Origin: Diphasiastrum complanatum
Taxonomy: Eukaryota > Streptophyta > Lycopodiopsida > Lycopodiales > Lycopodiaceae
Assembly (NCBI GenBank): GCA_029204225.1
Contig: CM055103.1
Location: 21,390,709 to 21,454,708 of the forward strand
Length of the DNA stretch: 64,000 bases
Direction: 5' to 3'
Shown here: positions 18,365 through 33,300 of the stretch, in pieces
How positions within the stretch are numbered: position 1 is the first letter of the stretch
How the letters are laid out: each line of letters starts with the position of its first letter
Made by a program: the position numbers and the translations under genes
Notes under the pieces: model-generated
The model's input: only the letters and a program-made list of their open reading frames with translations
Told to the model about the DNA's origin: nothing
The model's database searches: none

Positions 18365-21300
18365 GTAAGCTTTTTGAACAATATTGCAACTTTTAAACTT
18401 GTTAGAATAAGAAATTTCTTTGCTTACAATCAAGTCTTGCAAGTTTGCACGCTTAGTTGAACCGTTTGTAGCTCTATTGTTGTAGCATTAGGGATGCAAT
18501 TTTTTTGAAAGCTAATTTCATCATTATGGAACAAAATTTAATTCTACTCCAATCCGTTTGCTTCATAGTAGAAGGGTGAGATTATCAGTTTTACTTTATG
18601 AGGTGTCTTAATCAAGTAGACCATAAGCTTAGTGTGTGTCCAAGTAGTTGCCAACAATCAATGTTACCAAAGTAAAACACCATGGTTGTGAGTATTAACT
18701 TTTTCATGGAAGAAAAAGTTATGATTCTATTTTGTAGCTCAATTATGTTGTAAAAATCATCAATTTATCTACATTTTACAACGTAATGATTCATTAGTTG
18801 TATGAGTTCATAGTAAACTCGGTTTCCTTAAGAATATGATTGATCTATCATCACTACTCTTTAGGCAGTAGATTTTCAAAAAATTGTTGATAGATATTGT
18901 TACAATCATAGCAATAATGATTCAACGGGAAAGGATTCAACATTTCCATTTGGTGTGGGGGTGAAAATGCGTAAGCATAGTAAATATTGAAAAAGTAGGA
19001 GAAAACCTAAAGGTTGGTTCGTCCAAAAACTTTGTGAGTGGACTCACACAAAGCTGAAGATTTCGTCTCTCTTTTTTGTTATGTTCCTTGTACTATCATG
19101 TTCTCTACATTTCTGAGACATGCTTGAGCCTTTGGAATTATTTGTGTGGACCGTTAGCTGAACCTTTGTGAATCTAGTAAGTTGAGTGCTTGAATAATAT
19201 GACACCACTTTACCAAATTGAAATCATTAGCTTCAAACGTTCCATTGATTCTTTTTTGTAAGCACTATATTATCTTTTCAGATTTTTTGATGCTTATGTC
19301 TAGATTGAAGTTCCTTTTGATGCCCTTTCCTATATGGTTTTGGATCATAACATAAACCATGGACGATCGATATGAAGACTTAATAACATAGCTTGCTTTT
19401 AGGAAGTTCAATGTAGATGTGCTACTTAGCACCATTGTAGCAATGAAACATGGATGTTTGAATGTCCATTTTTTCAAACATTATGGGCCCAAAAGTTGCC
19501 AAATGGGCCTAGTAGGGTGCACTGCGATTCAGAATCGCGATTCGGAAAAATTCCAGAATTGTTTAGAATCATTTTTTAAAAAAAAAAAAATTGACTCTTT
19601 TTGGGCAATACGGGTATCAGATGAAAGCTCTAATTAAGAGCATTATTACTGTGTAGTTTACCGAATGTTTCGGGTACATGATGGTCCACTTCAGGTGCAT
19701 TAATCCATGTTGGGTTTTGTGAAGGATAAAAATTCAAAACTAACCTCTAGCCTGTTCGTTACGATCACAGATGGTTCCAGCGGGACAGAGATAGAGAACT
19801 GTAGGGCAATTTTACCTCGCTTTTTGCTTCAGGGGGCGCTGCCCCCCGATCCCTTGCGACAGTAGCAAGGGGGGCACTCCCCCCCCTGCACCCCCCCTAG
19901 ATAAAAATGGGGTCCAAATGCGCGCCGGTAAGGGCCCAATATTTATGCCCCCAACTGTATGCACATTGCACTCACATCTCCATTGAAATGATTGCAAAAG
20001 TGATCATCATCCATAGGGTTGATAGCCCAAACTGTAGCATTTGCCATTAACAATTACATATGATTAGTATGTTAATTTTTCCTAACAGATGATGGCTTTT
20101 GTTACTCATGGTAGATTGATTGATATTTTGACTTTTGCATGCTCATTCATCTGTCTTTGATAGGTTTGACCCCATACACTTAAATTAGCATGTTCATGTT
20201 ATAACAAAAAAAAAATTCCAAAAAAATCAGGTCACATGTCAAAATCTTCAGACTTACATTTGAAATCTATTTGAAATTTAAGTGTTTGACTGCTACCTTG
20301 CTTAACATGCATGATCATATAACACCTGAGCATACAAGACTAGGATCAAACATAAAACTCATAGTTGCCCAAAAATGTGTTCCTGGGAAAAAAACGTTTC
20401 TAGAAACGCTTTTCTGGATCCAGAATTGTTGATAATGCTTTTTGCAACTTCATAATTTCATCTTTCGTCACTATCCCAACTAGTACGCACAAAATCGTAT
20501 TTGTATTTTTCATATGCTCTTTTTCCAAGGAGCTATATATTGTTAGAATTTCATAGATCTTATGGAGTAAACAGCTTTCAAGCTATGGCTTTACTGAGGA
20601 TATGATGAAAAGTGCAAAATCATCACTTAGAAGTCTATAAGTGAGAGACGTATGAGAACCTTTTCTTCTTCCATTTGTTTTAGTAAACTCAAAACAATTA
20701 TAGTCAATCTCTATTATTGAAGCAAATTTATTGAAATCTAGACGTGTGGAGGTAAGAATCGGGGTAAACAATATGCTAACAAAAACATTATACAATAAAT
20801 GATTGCACTAGAAGGCTAGGAATAGGGAGCACTTTGGGCACATTCACAATTCTAGGGTTTAGGGTTTTGTGTATAATGTTCAAAAGAAAAGGGAAAGTAT
20901 AGAGGAAGGAGAGAATCCAACTAAGTTACATTTGTCAGTGTGAATGTCTACCACCGCTTGTCATGTTTTGGACGCTCGAGAAGACCTTCAAGCATTAGTA
21001 TTGCCTGCAAAAAAAAAAAAAAAGTTTTTGAGAAACGCTCCCCCATTTAAGAAATGCAATCCAGAAACGCGTTCAGAAACATGTTTTTGGACGCGTTTCT
21101 AGAAACGCAATGCAACTATGCATAAAATAAATGACACACTAGCATGGACTGTTGTAGTATGTTCAGTTGCATATGGCACTAATTATTTTGACATGTCATA
21201 CGTCTCCACCTTTGATTATGGAACACCTCCATACCATGAAGGGGGTCCAACTTTAGGCTCATGAACTTTTAATACATAAGAGACTTCAAAGACCTTCTTA

Positions 21301-24300
21301 CAGTAATCTACATAGGACATGGTATACAGAAGCATAGTTACATGAAAATGAACTATAGGTGTTCATGGTTTAGCAAAATAGGCAGTATGATTGGCACCTC
21401 CCCCAAATGGCTAGTGTTACTACAACACCTAATATAATTCCAAAATTTTCAAATTTTTTTTTCTCTTGATAGTGCTTATGTGAATATATTTGCCACTTGC
21501 TTGCTAGTAGCCCGATCTCCCTAATTTATATTTTTTCCCAAATGGAGTGGTGGTCCACTTCTATGTGTTGGTCTTGTCATGGAACGACAAGCTTGATACA
21601 ACTTTGTAAAGGTTTATTGCATCGTAGTTCTAATTTGGTTAAATTGTAACTAGTCAAAAAATCGGATCTTGATTTTTATAGTGTTAATTTTTGATGCATT
21701 TGTTTTAAATTAGTTTGATTCTTTTAGGGAAGACCCGATTTTAAACCACTTGAACTTTGGATCTAGAAAAGGTGGGAAACATGCTGGATTTTATGAGAAT
21801 CTCTTCTACATATGTTACTTGTGAGATGAATATCTTATAGTCCTTATTCCATACATCTATCCCCAAGCAGTAGAACAAGAAGCCAAAACTTGTCATTTCA
21901 AATACTTCAGAGAAATCATAATTTCGATTTGTTCATATATAAAATCGTCAACATTATACCACCACCGAAAGGTCATCATTCTATGTAGGCTTTAGTGCAC
22001 CCTACCTTAAAATTTGATGCAATAGGAAACTTCTAGAAACTTTGATTGACGATGAAAATAGACGTTGTTAGCCTGTCTCCTCAACCTCCTCTCATCAAAC
22101 AAGCTCATAAGTATAATAAGGCTCCAATCCACCATGGACCACTATTTGAGACCAATGCTTGCTATATGGTATCTAGTTGCCCAATCACATCATTGTTGAT
22201 TGGTCCTTTGAGTACATTATTAAGAGTAGGTACTCTTATCGCATTCTTTCACGACATGTTGAGGTTTGAATGATTGATTTGGTAGAATCCTACCCAATCC
22301 ATTTTTGACTTGGAAGCTAGTAATTGGTAACCCTAGGCTGAGCATTTTGGCTTTGAGTTGGTGGCATCCCATATTGCCAATGCCCAAGTCCCACTCTTGC
22401 TCATGTCAAGCATATGGCACCTATTTGTCTAATCCTCTTGGTGCATGTCTTCTATCCTATTGGTGGAGATCTTTCATTGATCTTGTCCGTTTTTGTGTAA
22501 ATTGAGATTAGGGCCTCTATTACACCGATGCACACAGTCCATGTCAATCCATGCAAGGAACACAAGGTGATCTTGGTCACTAATCAAATACTGGTATTTT
22601 TGGACTCGTATGGTTTGGAGAGTTTTCCAAGCCTCTTGGGCCATGGTGCATGTTCCAATCTCTTTGAGCAATTTATTAGCAACATTCTTTTGATACCATA
22701 GGATAAATGAAATTGATGCTTTATGTGTAAGTAACTTTGTGATACTGGTGGCATGTTTGAGTACTAATGAACTTTGATTGTATGAGTAACAATATCGAAA
22801 GACTTAGTGATGAGTAAGGTATGGTGTTGGACAGAGAGGTGTGAGTGTGAAACCTAGTCGCACCAGTGACCATCCTAACCTTATGGTGCCATCTTGATGT
22901 AGACAGGAAAGTCACTCAAGAGGAACTAAGACTGAGTGTATTAAATGAGTGATACTTAGTTTGACAAAAAAGGAGATGAGAATCATGGTAATCACAAAGT
23001 ACATAAAGTACAAACAATCTTTACCTCATGAGTTTCTTTCCCAAGATCATACTATTAGGGGGACTAGATACTAGCCTAGCCCCTATAATGAGCACGATTT
23101 GTGCTCTCACATTCCATCTAGGTGGCATCCAACTAGCTTGTCACATCATATCATACTTGCCCTTGGAATGTGTTCAATCTTGAGAATTGACGTCAAGAAT
23201 GAAATGCAGGAGGCTGCACATTTCCTAGAGAAGACACTGGGGTTCTAGCCTATAGAGATTGATAGGGCATGGATAACCAAAAAGTATAACACGACCTTGT
23301 TTTTTCAATTTGCTTCATAGGTGTGGGTGCTGATCCCTTTGGTAGAGAGCAAAGCTTAGGGGCACTTGTTCTTTTGTGGATGATGACCTTACGTTCTTAC
23401 AGATAGAGGAGCATAGGACGTGAAGCTAAAGAGATGGGCAAGTAGGTATCTTTTTGAGATGGAAAAGCACATTACGTAGACTAGAGGTTACCTCATATTG
23501 CACATACATTGGATATCAGGGCCCTTGGGTGTGGGAGCATCCCCAGGCCCTAGCCACTATTATGGTGACTAGTTTGAGTTGAATTTGCCTAAAGATGATA
23601 GCCAATATAGGCTTTGGACAGTGGAGAGTTGGGTGTTCATAGGACTTCAACAGATAGAGATTGATTCGTCACACCCCATGGTGAGCTCCTATTACACTTG
23701 GTGGAGTCACATTATATATAATGGCTTGGCTATATGGCCTACTTTAGGTGACTTCACATGTCACTCACATAGTGGAGGTCATAGTGTGGTTGACTACCTG
23801 ATAGGATCATTGACTTTCATCTCAGACGTGACCATACCAAACTCCTAAATTGTTCTTTTCTTTCTTTCCACTGGTTTTGCAACTATATTGCCCTCTTTTC
23901 ATGTTGTCCAATATCGATATACCATACTCACCAGGGAACGGGAACGAAAAAGTCCTTGAGAAAGTGGGAATGGGAACATGAATGCCACGTCATCACAAGG
24001 AATATAAACTAGGGAATGGGAATGTGAATGCCCTTGAGAAAGTGGGAACGAGAACAAGAACGTATCACTCAAGAACATGCTTATATATACTAATGCTAAA
24101 AAATGAGATTATACAAAATTTTAACATTTTGAATGAAAAGGTTTTAAAATTGATGATAATTTATGTGAATCACTGAATTGTGAAGTACCTACTGCTACGA
24201 TCAATCTCAAAGTCCACCTTTTACCTAGCATTCACAACAACAAAACAAGACTCATGAGTGAAATTAAAAAATGAGTAAAATCTTGAAAAAATGATTGTTT

Positions 24301-27300
24301 GATGAAGATTGAAATACAAATGAATCTACAATGTGCATTTTACATACTTACAGAGGTACGAGATTTTGCCCAAACAATCCACTCATCACAAACAACAAGT
24401 TGCCTCAAAGATTTTTTCTCTTCTTGGAGACGCTCCAACATAGTAAAATTGTAAGCAAAGCATGTCTCAGAGTACTTTAGAAGCCCCTGCTAGCATTCTC
24501 CCAATCAGCAATAAACTGTACCGCATTTGCTGCCCCGATATGGTCAATGGCCTCACCCCCACATATTTGCCAATCTCTCTACACTCTTCCCAATCTCCGA
24601 GGTGTCTATGGACCTCTCAAAATATGATCTCCCTCGCGATTGTGCAACAATGCCCTGAATAGATCGGGCTCTAGTGTCACTCCATCCATCAGCAATGAGT
24701 GTCACGCCATGCTTCCCAAAGCACCCAAGGAAGGGATGGGAGTATGCATGGTTTGTTGACTGGGCAATGTTGTGGGGGATCTTGTAACTGTAATGATCTT
24801 GGACCTTGACTTGTTTTTGCATCCAAATGTGCTGCAAAGGCTTGAAGCGCAGCTAGTTTTTCTGGAGGAACACTTCTGCATATTGAAATCCCCTTCTTTT
24901 GAGTGACACCAGGTCCAATGAGATGTAGCTGCACACGATCCATCCCACCGGACGTGAATGTTCAGAAGATAAGTGCTTAGAATATTATCTAATACAAGGT
25001 ATTTAAATGTGTTTTAGATGCCTTTCTATGGCTTTTTTTTTCTTTTCTAAGACACCTAAACAATTTCCTAACAAAAACCGGGGGAAAAAAAAAACGTTCT
25101 GGAACAGAACGTTCCGGAACGCAGTGCATCTATGGCCACCACCCTCGACACAATACCTTTAGCCACCCCCATTACCATTGTGCTCATGGCCTCCAAATTT
25201 TCCCAAAGGCTGCTAAAACGTGATCGTGCCTGTGACATTAATGACCTAGAGGCTGAGTTATTTGTTCATACTATAGACATCTTTTCATGACCAGTGTCAC
25301 CAAAGTTTTAAACAACAATCTTTTCTTTTGCCATCTCCAAAGGTGTGTTGTTTCCATGCAAAGAAGGGTTTTTGACCAACAATGAATTGTTTATCTACAC
25401 AAGAATTTCAATGAAGGTTGTGTGAAACCTTCACGCCCGCCCACGTACGTATATTCAACTCTAAGGAAGCGGATGGTGGGTGTGGACACGTGTCCGGGGA
25501 CACGTCCGTACGCGGGATCGCCCAGGGCGTGCCCGGGGTGGGCGCGTCCACACCGGGCGCAAATTTTTTTTTTCTTTCGAAAAAACAAAATAAAATTATA
25601 GGCCCCTCCCCGCTCACTCCCACATGTCCAAAATCAATTAAAAATTATTTTCCTGACCCTACTCCCCCCCCGGAATTGATTATCAGGGGGTGGACGACTG
25701 CCTCTGCCCCCTCTAGTTAAAAAAAAATGAAAACAATGCCAAATTTTTTTGCAAAAAACCTACTCACTGCCCATGCCTCCCATAACTGAGATGGAGTGTG
25801 AATGGGCTTGAAAGAGCAAACAATTCTAACAGTTTAAACAAGCAGACTATCCCTCGCTCTGTCGCTATCTCTCTCTCTCTCTGGCAAGAAGAGCTTCCTT
25901 AGATTTATACTACCGCATAGTCTTGGCAGATATTGCTTGTGTTCAGATCCATCTCCTAATGAACGCCAGACACGAATGCTCACTACAATACGTCCTTTAT
26001 AAATTGTGTATTACCTTATCACCAACCTTGTACTACAGATTGGGGGCTACAACTCTGTTACGAGCTCGTAACCAGTGCCGAACCCTAGAGAACACAGATA
26101 GGTCAGATACCACAGTCAGGGTCGTGTCCAGCGTACATGACCAACAGGGCAAGACAGTGTGAGTAGTGTGCCCCAGCACGGTCCATAGCCATGGCGAGCC
26201 TAACACAGCCTAGGGACCCTGTCAGCAGGATAGGGCCCCTAGTTGGGTCCCGACGTGCAGTCGACCACGTCAGTGCCACGTGGCCGACACTTGGCAGTTG
26301 CATGCTACCAGTCCTCACACTGGGCTAGGAGGGGCTTACTCTATATCAGGGAGTAGGCAAGGTTGGGTGGATCAGTTAGTGTTTGCCCTACTGTGGTGTT
26401 AGGATCTATTACACTGGTATCAGAGCCATCTCCATCCTAGGGAGTTCAGGACAGTAGTAGAGAAAGCTATCAGAAGATAGGAAGTGTTTCTCAGATTCTC
26501 AGAGAGGAATAGAGGAGGAGGATCGCTGTAGGAGCAGCCTTCAAACTTCTGATTTCCACTGAGAAATCACAGTAGCAAGGAGTCAGATTCCAAGTGTAGG
26601 TAACTCGCTGAAAAAACAGCTGTTTCCCACTGAGTTGAGAGGATTCTCTATAGTTTTCCCAGCGAAATTAGAGTAGGAAGAAGCCAGCACCTCCATCGCT
26701 GTACAGTCAGAGACCTACATCCGATTTCCAGGGAAAAAGTTACTGGTTCTCAGCGAGTTTGAAGCCAAAAAAGAGGAGCAGGGCCAGCGCTGCCAGTACT
26801 TCTGAAAATCTGGTTTTTCAACAAGTTTTTGGGCCCCAACGTCAGAGATTTGGAGCAAGAGGATTCCTACCAGATCAGCGAGTAGGAGACTTCTGAAATT
26901 TCAGAATTCAGAAGGGTTTTTGGACTTCAGATTTGCCTTTTTGTGGACAAGTTGGATTGCAATCAGACCAGCGAGCTACTATCCTCAAAAAACCGGGAAA
27001 TTTAGCACCGTTTTGAAGCTTCAAACTGGCTTTTTTCGGAACAGCAGGTCTGAAATTTTGGGGAAAAGAGCTGAAAGGGTTCCTCTTCATTCTTTCTTTG
27101 GAAGTACAGTCCTCAGAAACAGCTAAGTCATCTTTCCTTTCCCTTGTACAGTTGTAAATTAGTCTTTTAGACTTTTTTCCTTCAGAAGTTAAGGTAGCTC
27201 TCTTTCAGTTTCGAAGATGACCACTCCTCAGGGACCTGATCAACCCCAGGAGAGAGGCTTCGACGAACTTGAAACAGAAGCCTTGGCTTACAGAAAAGGG

Positions 27301-30300
27301 AAGGAACCCATGGAAGTAGAAGAACAGGAACAGTTCGCCGAAGAACTCGACGAACTGGTTACCAAGGAGCAGTTCCTCCAATTGGTAACAGAAGTGGATG
27401 AACTGAAGCTGGCATTAGCCAATTTCAAGTCCAGTGTGGACGACTCGTTCGCTGAACTCAAAAACTTGATTTTGAGCTCCGCGAAAGGAAGCCTTCCCTC
27501 CACTTCTCAGTTATCCCCTTCTCCACTTCCATCAGTTTCGGGTGAGACTTTACGGTCTCACCCCAGTGTTTTTAAAGATTTAAAGCCTCCTACTTTTAAT
27601 GGGGAAGAGAAGGATAGAAATGCAGATATTCTACAAACCTTCCTCAGCAAATGGAAGAACATTCATGCTCTTAAACAGACCCCTGACCATTTGCAAGCAA
27701 TTGAGGCCAGTCTTTCTTTAGGGCCTATGGCCTATAAGTGGTGGTTAAATCTCCAGGAGACTGGGTAGACTCCCCGGTCATGGAAAGCTTTTGAAGAAGC
27801 TTTCCTAAGAGAATTTCTACCAGAGAATGAACTTGATAGAGCCTGGGAAGCCTGGGAAAGAACAGTAATGGACAAGTCCCTCATCCAATATATCTCGCAG
27901 TATCGAGAAGCAATTTTAAAGATTAAAAATATGGATGACTATCAAAAAATCAGGGGATTTGTCCGTGGCCTCAAAGATGAATATAAAGTAGAGGTCCAGA
28001 GAAACTCGCCTACTACCCTTGAGCAAGCTCTCAGATATGCTCAAATCTATGATGATTCAGTGGGTAGGAAGAGAGCGAGACAGCAACCACTTTCTGAGCA
28101 GCTTCCTCAGAAAGACTTTCAATTTAAAAAGAAATTTTTAAAAAGAAAAAAAGAAGATAAATTTAAAGGTGAAGCTCCTCAGAAACGCCCTTCACTCATA
28201 CAGCCTTTAAAACCAGATGATTTTGAGAAAGCCAAACAAGAACGTTTGTGCTTTGTGTGTATGGGCAAGGGACACACAGTCAGACAGTGTCCCAAGGGGC
28301 CTTTCCCTAAAAAAGATAAAAAAGATAAAAAACAAGTTCATCTTGTTCAGACTGTATGTTTCCCCAGTGACTCGGCAGCTTCCGAGATCAAAGTGTATCA
28401 TGAAGATCATGAACACTGTTGCCAGCTGACCTCTGCAATGCTAGCGAGACCCTTCAGCTTTGGGCCGCATGACCTAGTACGTATGCATGGGAAAGTTGGT
28501 AACCAGTCAGTAAGAGTCATGGTTGATGATGGGGCAACCCATAATTTCATCAACCACACCCTGGTTAAAAAGCTTAAACTACCAGAAGTACCTAGTCAGC
28601 ATAGGTACATAGTTTCATTAGCTAAGAGTGAAGACAAAAAAATATGGGAAACTATGGTAAGTAAGTTAAATCTTGGTATTCAGGGGTACCAAGATGAAAT
28701 AAACTTTCAGATAATGCACCTGGACCGAACAGACATTGTTCTCGGGAGAGATTGGCTCTACAGTTTAGGACCTTCCCTCCACAGAAACTATCAGGAGAAC
28801 ACCCTCAGCTTTCAGCATAAAGGCCGAGAGATCCAGTTGCATGGGGAGCATGATGTTCCCAACAGCCCTATGGTCTGCAGTTCAGAACTCTGTCAGCTAA
28901 TCGGAGACGAAGACCATCAGGTATTCTTATGTGACTTTCAGTTTATTCCTGAAGTTTCTATTTCCAGTTCTATTCAGCAGAAAATCAGTAAATTAGAAAC
29001 TTTATTGTCTAAATTTAAAGATGTTTTTCCTGAAGATTTGCCACATGGTTTACCACCTAGCAGAGTGGTAGATCATGTAATAAACCTAGTACCAGGTACA
29101 ACACCTGTTTCTAAACCTCCGTATCGGGTCAGCCGAACAGAGGATGAAGAAATAACTAGGCAGTTAACAGACTATCTTGGGAAAGGCCAAATTCAGACCA
29201 GTAGTTCACCATGGGCCTCACCAGTCCTATTGGTGAAAAAGAAAGAGGGATCTATGCGTCTTTGCGTAGATTACAGAGCCCTCAATAAAGTCACAATTAA
29301 GAATAAATACCCTATGCCTCGGGCAGACGAGTTGTTTGATCAACTCGACGGGGCTAAGTTTTTCAGCAAAATAGACCTCAGATCGGGATATCATCAAGTC
29401 CGTATAAAATCGGAAGATGTCTCGAAAACAGCTTTTAGGACTCGTCACGGTCATTATGAGTTTAAGGTGATGCCATTTGGGCTCACAAATGCTCCAGCGA
29501 CCTTTATGACCTTGATGAACAGTGTCCTCAGACCATACTTGGGTAAGTTTGTAGTCGTATTTTTAGATGACATCCTCGTCTACAGCAAAACGAGGAAGGA
29601 GCATCTAAAACACCTCAGAAAGGTGTTTCGACTGCTTAGAAAGCATAAGCTTTATGCTAAACAATCCAAGTGTGAATTCTTCGTTGAAGAAGTAGCATAT
29701 TTGGGTCACATTATCTCTTCAGATGGGATTAAGATGGACCCAAATAAGGTTAAAGCCATACTCAGTTGGCTAAGACCTCAGAATATTTTGGAACTTCAAA
29801 TCTTTCTTGGTCTGGCGGGATATTACAGACGATTTGTCAAGGAATATGCTCAGACAGCAATCCCTATGACAAATCTCCTTAAGGGGAAGGGAAAGGAGTT
29901 CATTTGGGAGTCCGCACAACAGGAGAGCTTTGATGCTCTCAAAACAGCCTTAGCTACAGCACCAGTTTTAAAGGTCGTCGACCCCAATCAGCCATTTGTG
30001 GTCGAAACAGATGCTAGCGACTTTGCAGTAGGTGCTGTGCTAACTCAGGGTGGACGACCAGTTGCGTTCGAGAGTAAAAAACTCGAGCCAGCACAGACTA
30101 GGTATAGTGCCTATGAAAAGGAACTCTTTTCTATAGTCCATGCCCTTAAGACTTGGAGGCATTATTTGTATGGTGCCAACTTTGAGGTCCTGACAGACCA
30201 TGAGAGTCTCAGATACCTTTGCAATCAACCTGAGCTTAGAGGTCGGAAAGCTCGTTGGGTAGAGTTGATGCAAGAGTTTGACATGTCTATCAGATATAGA

Positions 30301-33300
30301 CGTGGAAAATTCAATACAGTAGCAGATGCCCTTAGCAGAATGCCTATGATAAACGAGCTGAGTTTTACTCAGATTCGTAATGAGTTACTCGAGTCCTTGA
30401 GAGGGAAATGCCAGCATGATGCATTCTTCTCTATTATCTGGAACTCAGTCCAGAACAGACAGTTACAGACTCCAGAACCAGTTCCCGGGGCTGGTGCCAG
30501 TTCATCCAAGAATACGGCAGCTTCCGTTGAGGATGATGATGAGTCCGAGTATACGTCGTCAGATGACGTTGAGGATTCTGAGCCTGTATTACCCAAGCAA
30601 ACCCCAGTGGTTGAGGGTCAGTTGACTCAAGGATTCAAATGGAAACAGTATTCCATTCAGGATGAGTACTTGCTCTATAGAGATAGAGTATGTGTCCCCA
30701 ATTCAGAGGATTATAGGCAGCAGGTCCTATATGAATGTCATGACAATCCTAGCGCGGGACACCCAGCCCACAGAAGACCTATGAGCTTCTTCGTAGGCAA
30801 TTTTTCTGGCCCAGTATGAAAAAGGACGTCCACCAGTATGTAACCAGTTGCCAGAAATGTCAAGTAAATAAAGCAGAGCGTTTAAAGGCAGGAGGGTTGT
30901 TGCATCCCTTAGAAATACCAGCTGGTAAATGGGAGAGTATCTCCATGGATTTTATAGTAGGCCTGCCTAAAACCCAAAAGGGTAATGACAATATATGGGT
31001 CACAGTTGACCGTCTGACCAAAATGGCTCATTTTATTCCGACCAAAACAACCGTTAGAGCTCCAGAGTTAGCGAGGTTGTTTGTAGACGGGCTATTTAAA
31101 TTGTACGGTCTACCTTCCGGCATAGTCAGCGACCGGGACAGTAAGTTTACTGGAAATTTTTGGAGGGCAGTATTCCATCATCTCCATACTAAACTTAATA
31201 TGAGTACCACCGACCATCCACAGACGGACGGTCAAACAGAAAGGGTAAATCAAGTGCTGGAGGATATGCTTCGTGCATACGTCAGCAAGAGGCAGACTAA
31301 TTGGGAGGAGTATCTCTCGATATTAGAGTTTGCTTACAACAGTACCAAACATTCAGCTACGGGATACAGCCCATTTATGCTGATGTACGGATTTCAGCCA
31401 CGCTCACCCACAGCTGTAGGGTTTAAACAAGAAAAAGTTGAAGCAGCCAGAAACTTTTTAGAGGACCTAAACCAAATGATAGAACATGCTAAGCGTAGCA
31501 TTAGGCAGTCCCAGGATCGAGCCAGGCATTATGCAGATCCACACAGACGGGATGTGCAGTTCTCCACTGGTGAGAAAGTCTACTTGAGAGTCCCAGTTGA
31601 CTCTAAAACCCTCAAATCAGGAGTGTGTGCTAAGTTGTCTCCAAGGTATTGTGGTCCCTTTACCATCAGTAGGAGACTAGGCGAGGTCACCTATGAACTA
31701 GAACTCCCACACAGCAGTAAGGTTTTTCCAGTCTTTCATGTAAGTCAGTTACGAAAAGCCTTAACCAGATCAGACAATCTGGTAGGGGACAGTGTTCTAG
31801 TTCTCCCATTGGATCCTCAACAACCTCCACATGAACCAGAGGAGATTCTTGATAGTAGAGAGACGCAGACTCGTCATACTCTATACCGAGAATATCTGGT
31901 TAAGTGGAATGATCAGCCTGTTGAGAATGCCACTTGGGAAAGAGGCAGCGTCCTTCGCAAGATTTTTACAGACTTTGTCTTAGAGGACCAAGACGGTTCT
32001 TAAGGGGGAGGGAGTGTTACGAGCTCGTAACCAGTGCCGAACCCTAGAGAACACAGATAGGTCAGATACCACAGTCAGGGTCGTGTCCGGCGTACATGAC
32101 CAACAGGGCAAGACAGTGTGAGTAGTGTGCCCCAGCACGGTCCATAACCATGGCGGGCCTAACACAGCCTAGGGACCCTGTCAGCAGGATAGGGCCCCCA
32201 GTTGGGTCCCGACGTGCAGTTGACCACGTCAGTGCCACGTGGCCGACACTTGGCAGTTGCATGCTACCAGTCCTCACACTGGGCTAGGAGGGGCTTACTC
32301 TATATCAGGGAGTAGGCAAGGTTGGGTGGATCAGTTAGTGTTTGCCCACTGTGGTGTTAGGATCTATTACAAACTCCGGCTTAAGTTTGGAATTCAAGCA
32401 ATCTTTGGGAAAACAATGATTGAGATTCAGCATACTCTAGGGTTTGTGAAAGTTAGTTTGAGCATGTTTTGCAAATAGAACACAGTTTGAAAGGCAGTTG
32501 TATGGGCTTCATACTATTTTAGGGTTTGGGGTTTGGCTTCATTGCCCATAACCTGAACTCGGACACCCAAGGAAACAACATTCCTTTTGGGGCAATGATC
32601 AATACCCTTTCATCTGGATGTTTGGCCAGGAAGCTTTGCGAGAAAGCAATGGTCAAAAAGGTCCTTCCAGTGCATGGAGATGATAGGAGTGGTCGTGTCG
32701 CCTTTATGTACTCAAGGATTTTACCACCTCATTAATTGCTCGTTTTTCCCTTCCACGTCAAACGTTTTTGGTGAGCTTTCAGAGACAACACCAACTGGTT
32801 TCCAATCAGTGGATTTTCTAGTCGAGGAAGAGAAGGTCTTGGAGTACCAAGAAAAAGCGGAGCTAGACTATGCAGAATGGCTTGAAGCTGAGAAATATGT
32901 TGAGACCCACCGTAATGTGTTCAAGGAGGCTGAAGACCTCCCTAAAAAAACAGAGGAGGATACAAACTTGAAGATCAAGCTATGCAAGCTGCTCAAGCGA
33001 TGCTTGACCACATAATTTTCTTGGATAAATTTTTCCAGTGATGTTTACTATCCTGCCTCTCGAAGCCTAAACCCTAAACCTACACACTACTATGTCTTAT
33101 ATGATGAGATCGGTATTTCCCCGGACGAACTGTAACTGCAACTACAACTGCAAAAATACAGAAAGTCGGTCCGTTTCCTCGTCCTATCTGTTCCCACTAA
33201 CCATTCAGTTGTTGTCGAAATTTTGCAGAGCATGACGGGGGCTCTGAAACATGTCCTCACTTGGGAAGATCAGCATCTCAAGAAGGACCAGTTGTGGCTC

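Larger units (their letters stand above)
26056..32371 (+). mobile_element. Ty3/gypsy chromodomain LTR retrotransposon, full length
   Basis: A 6.3 kb element with TG...CA LTRs, a perfect 5-bp target duplication (AACTC at 26051-26055 and 32372-32376), a primer binding site, gag-pol and a polypurine tract (AAGGGGGAGGGAG before 32015). Domain order PR-RT-RNaseH-IN-chromodomain identifies Ty3/gypsy, chromovirus type. The LTRs differ by five transitions and one single-base indel over about 357 bp, indicating a recent insertion. One nonsense codon and one frameshift break the coding frame. Confidence 0.95.

Noticed and set aside
22474-22671. Possible copia gag remnant on the minus strand ([14 protein letters not shown])
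   Set aside because: Only one short gag-like phrase, with no knuckle or protease nearby. Too little support.
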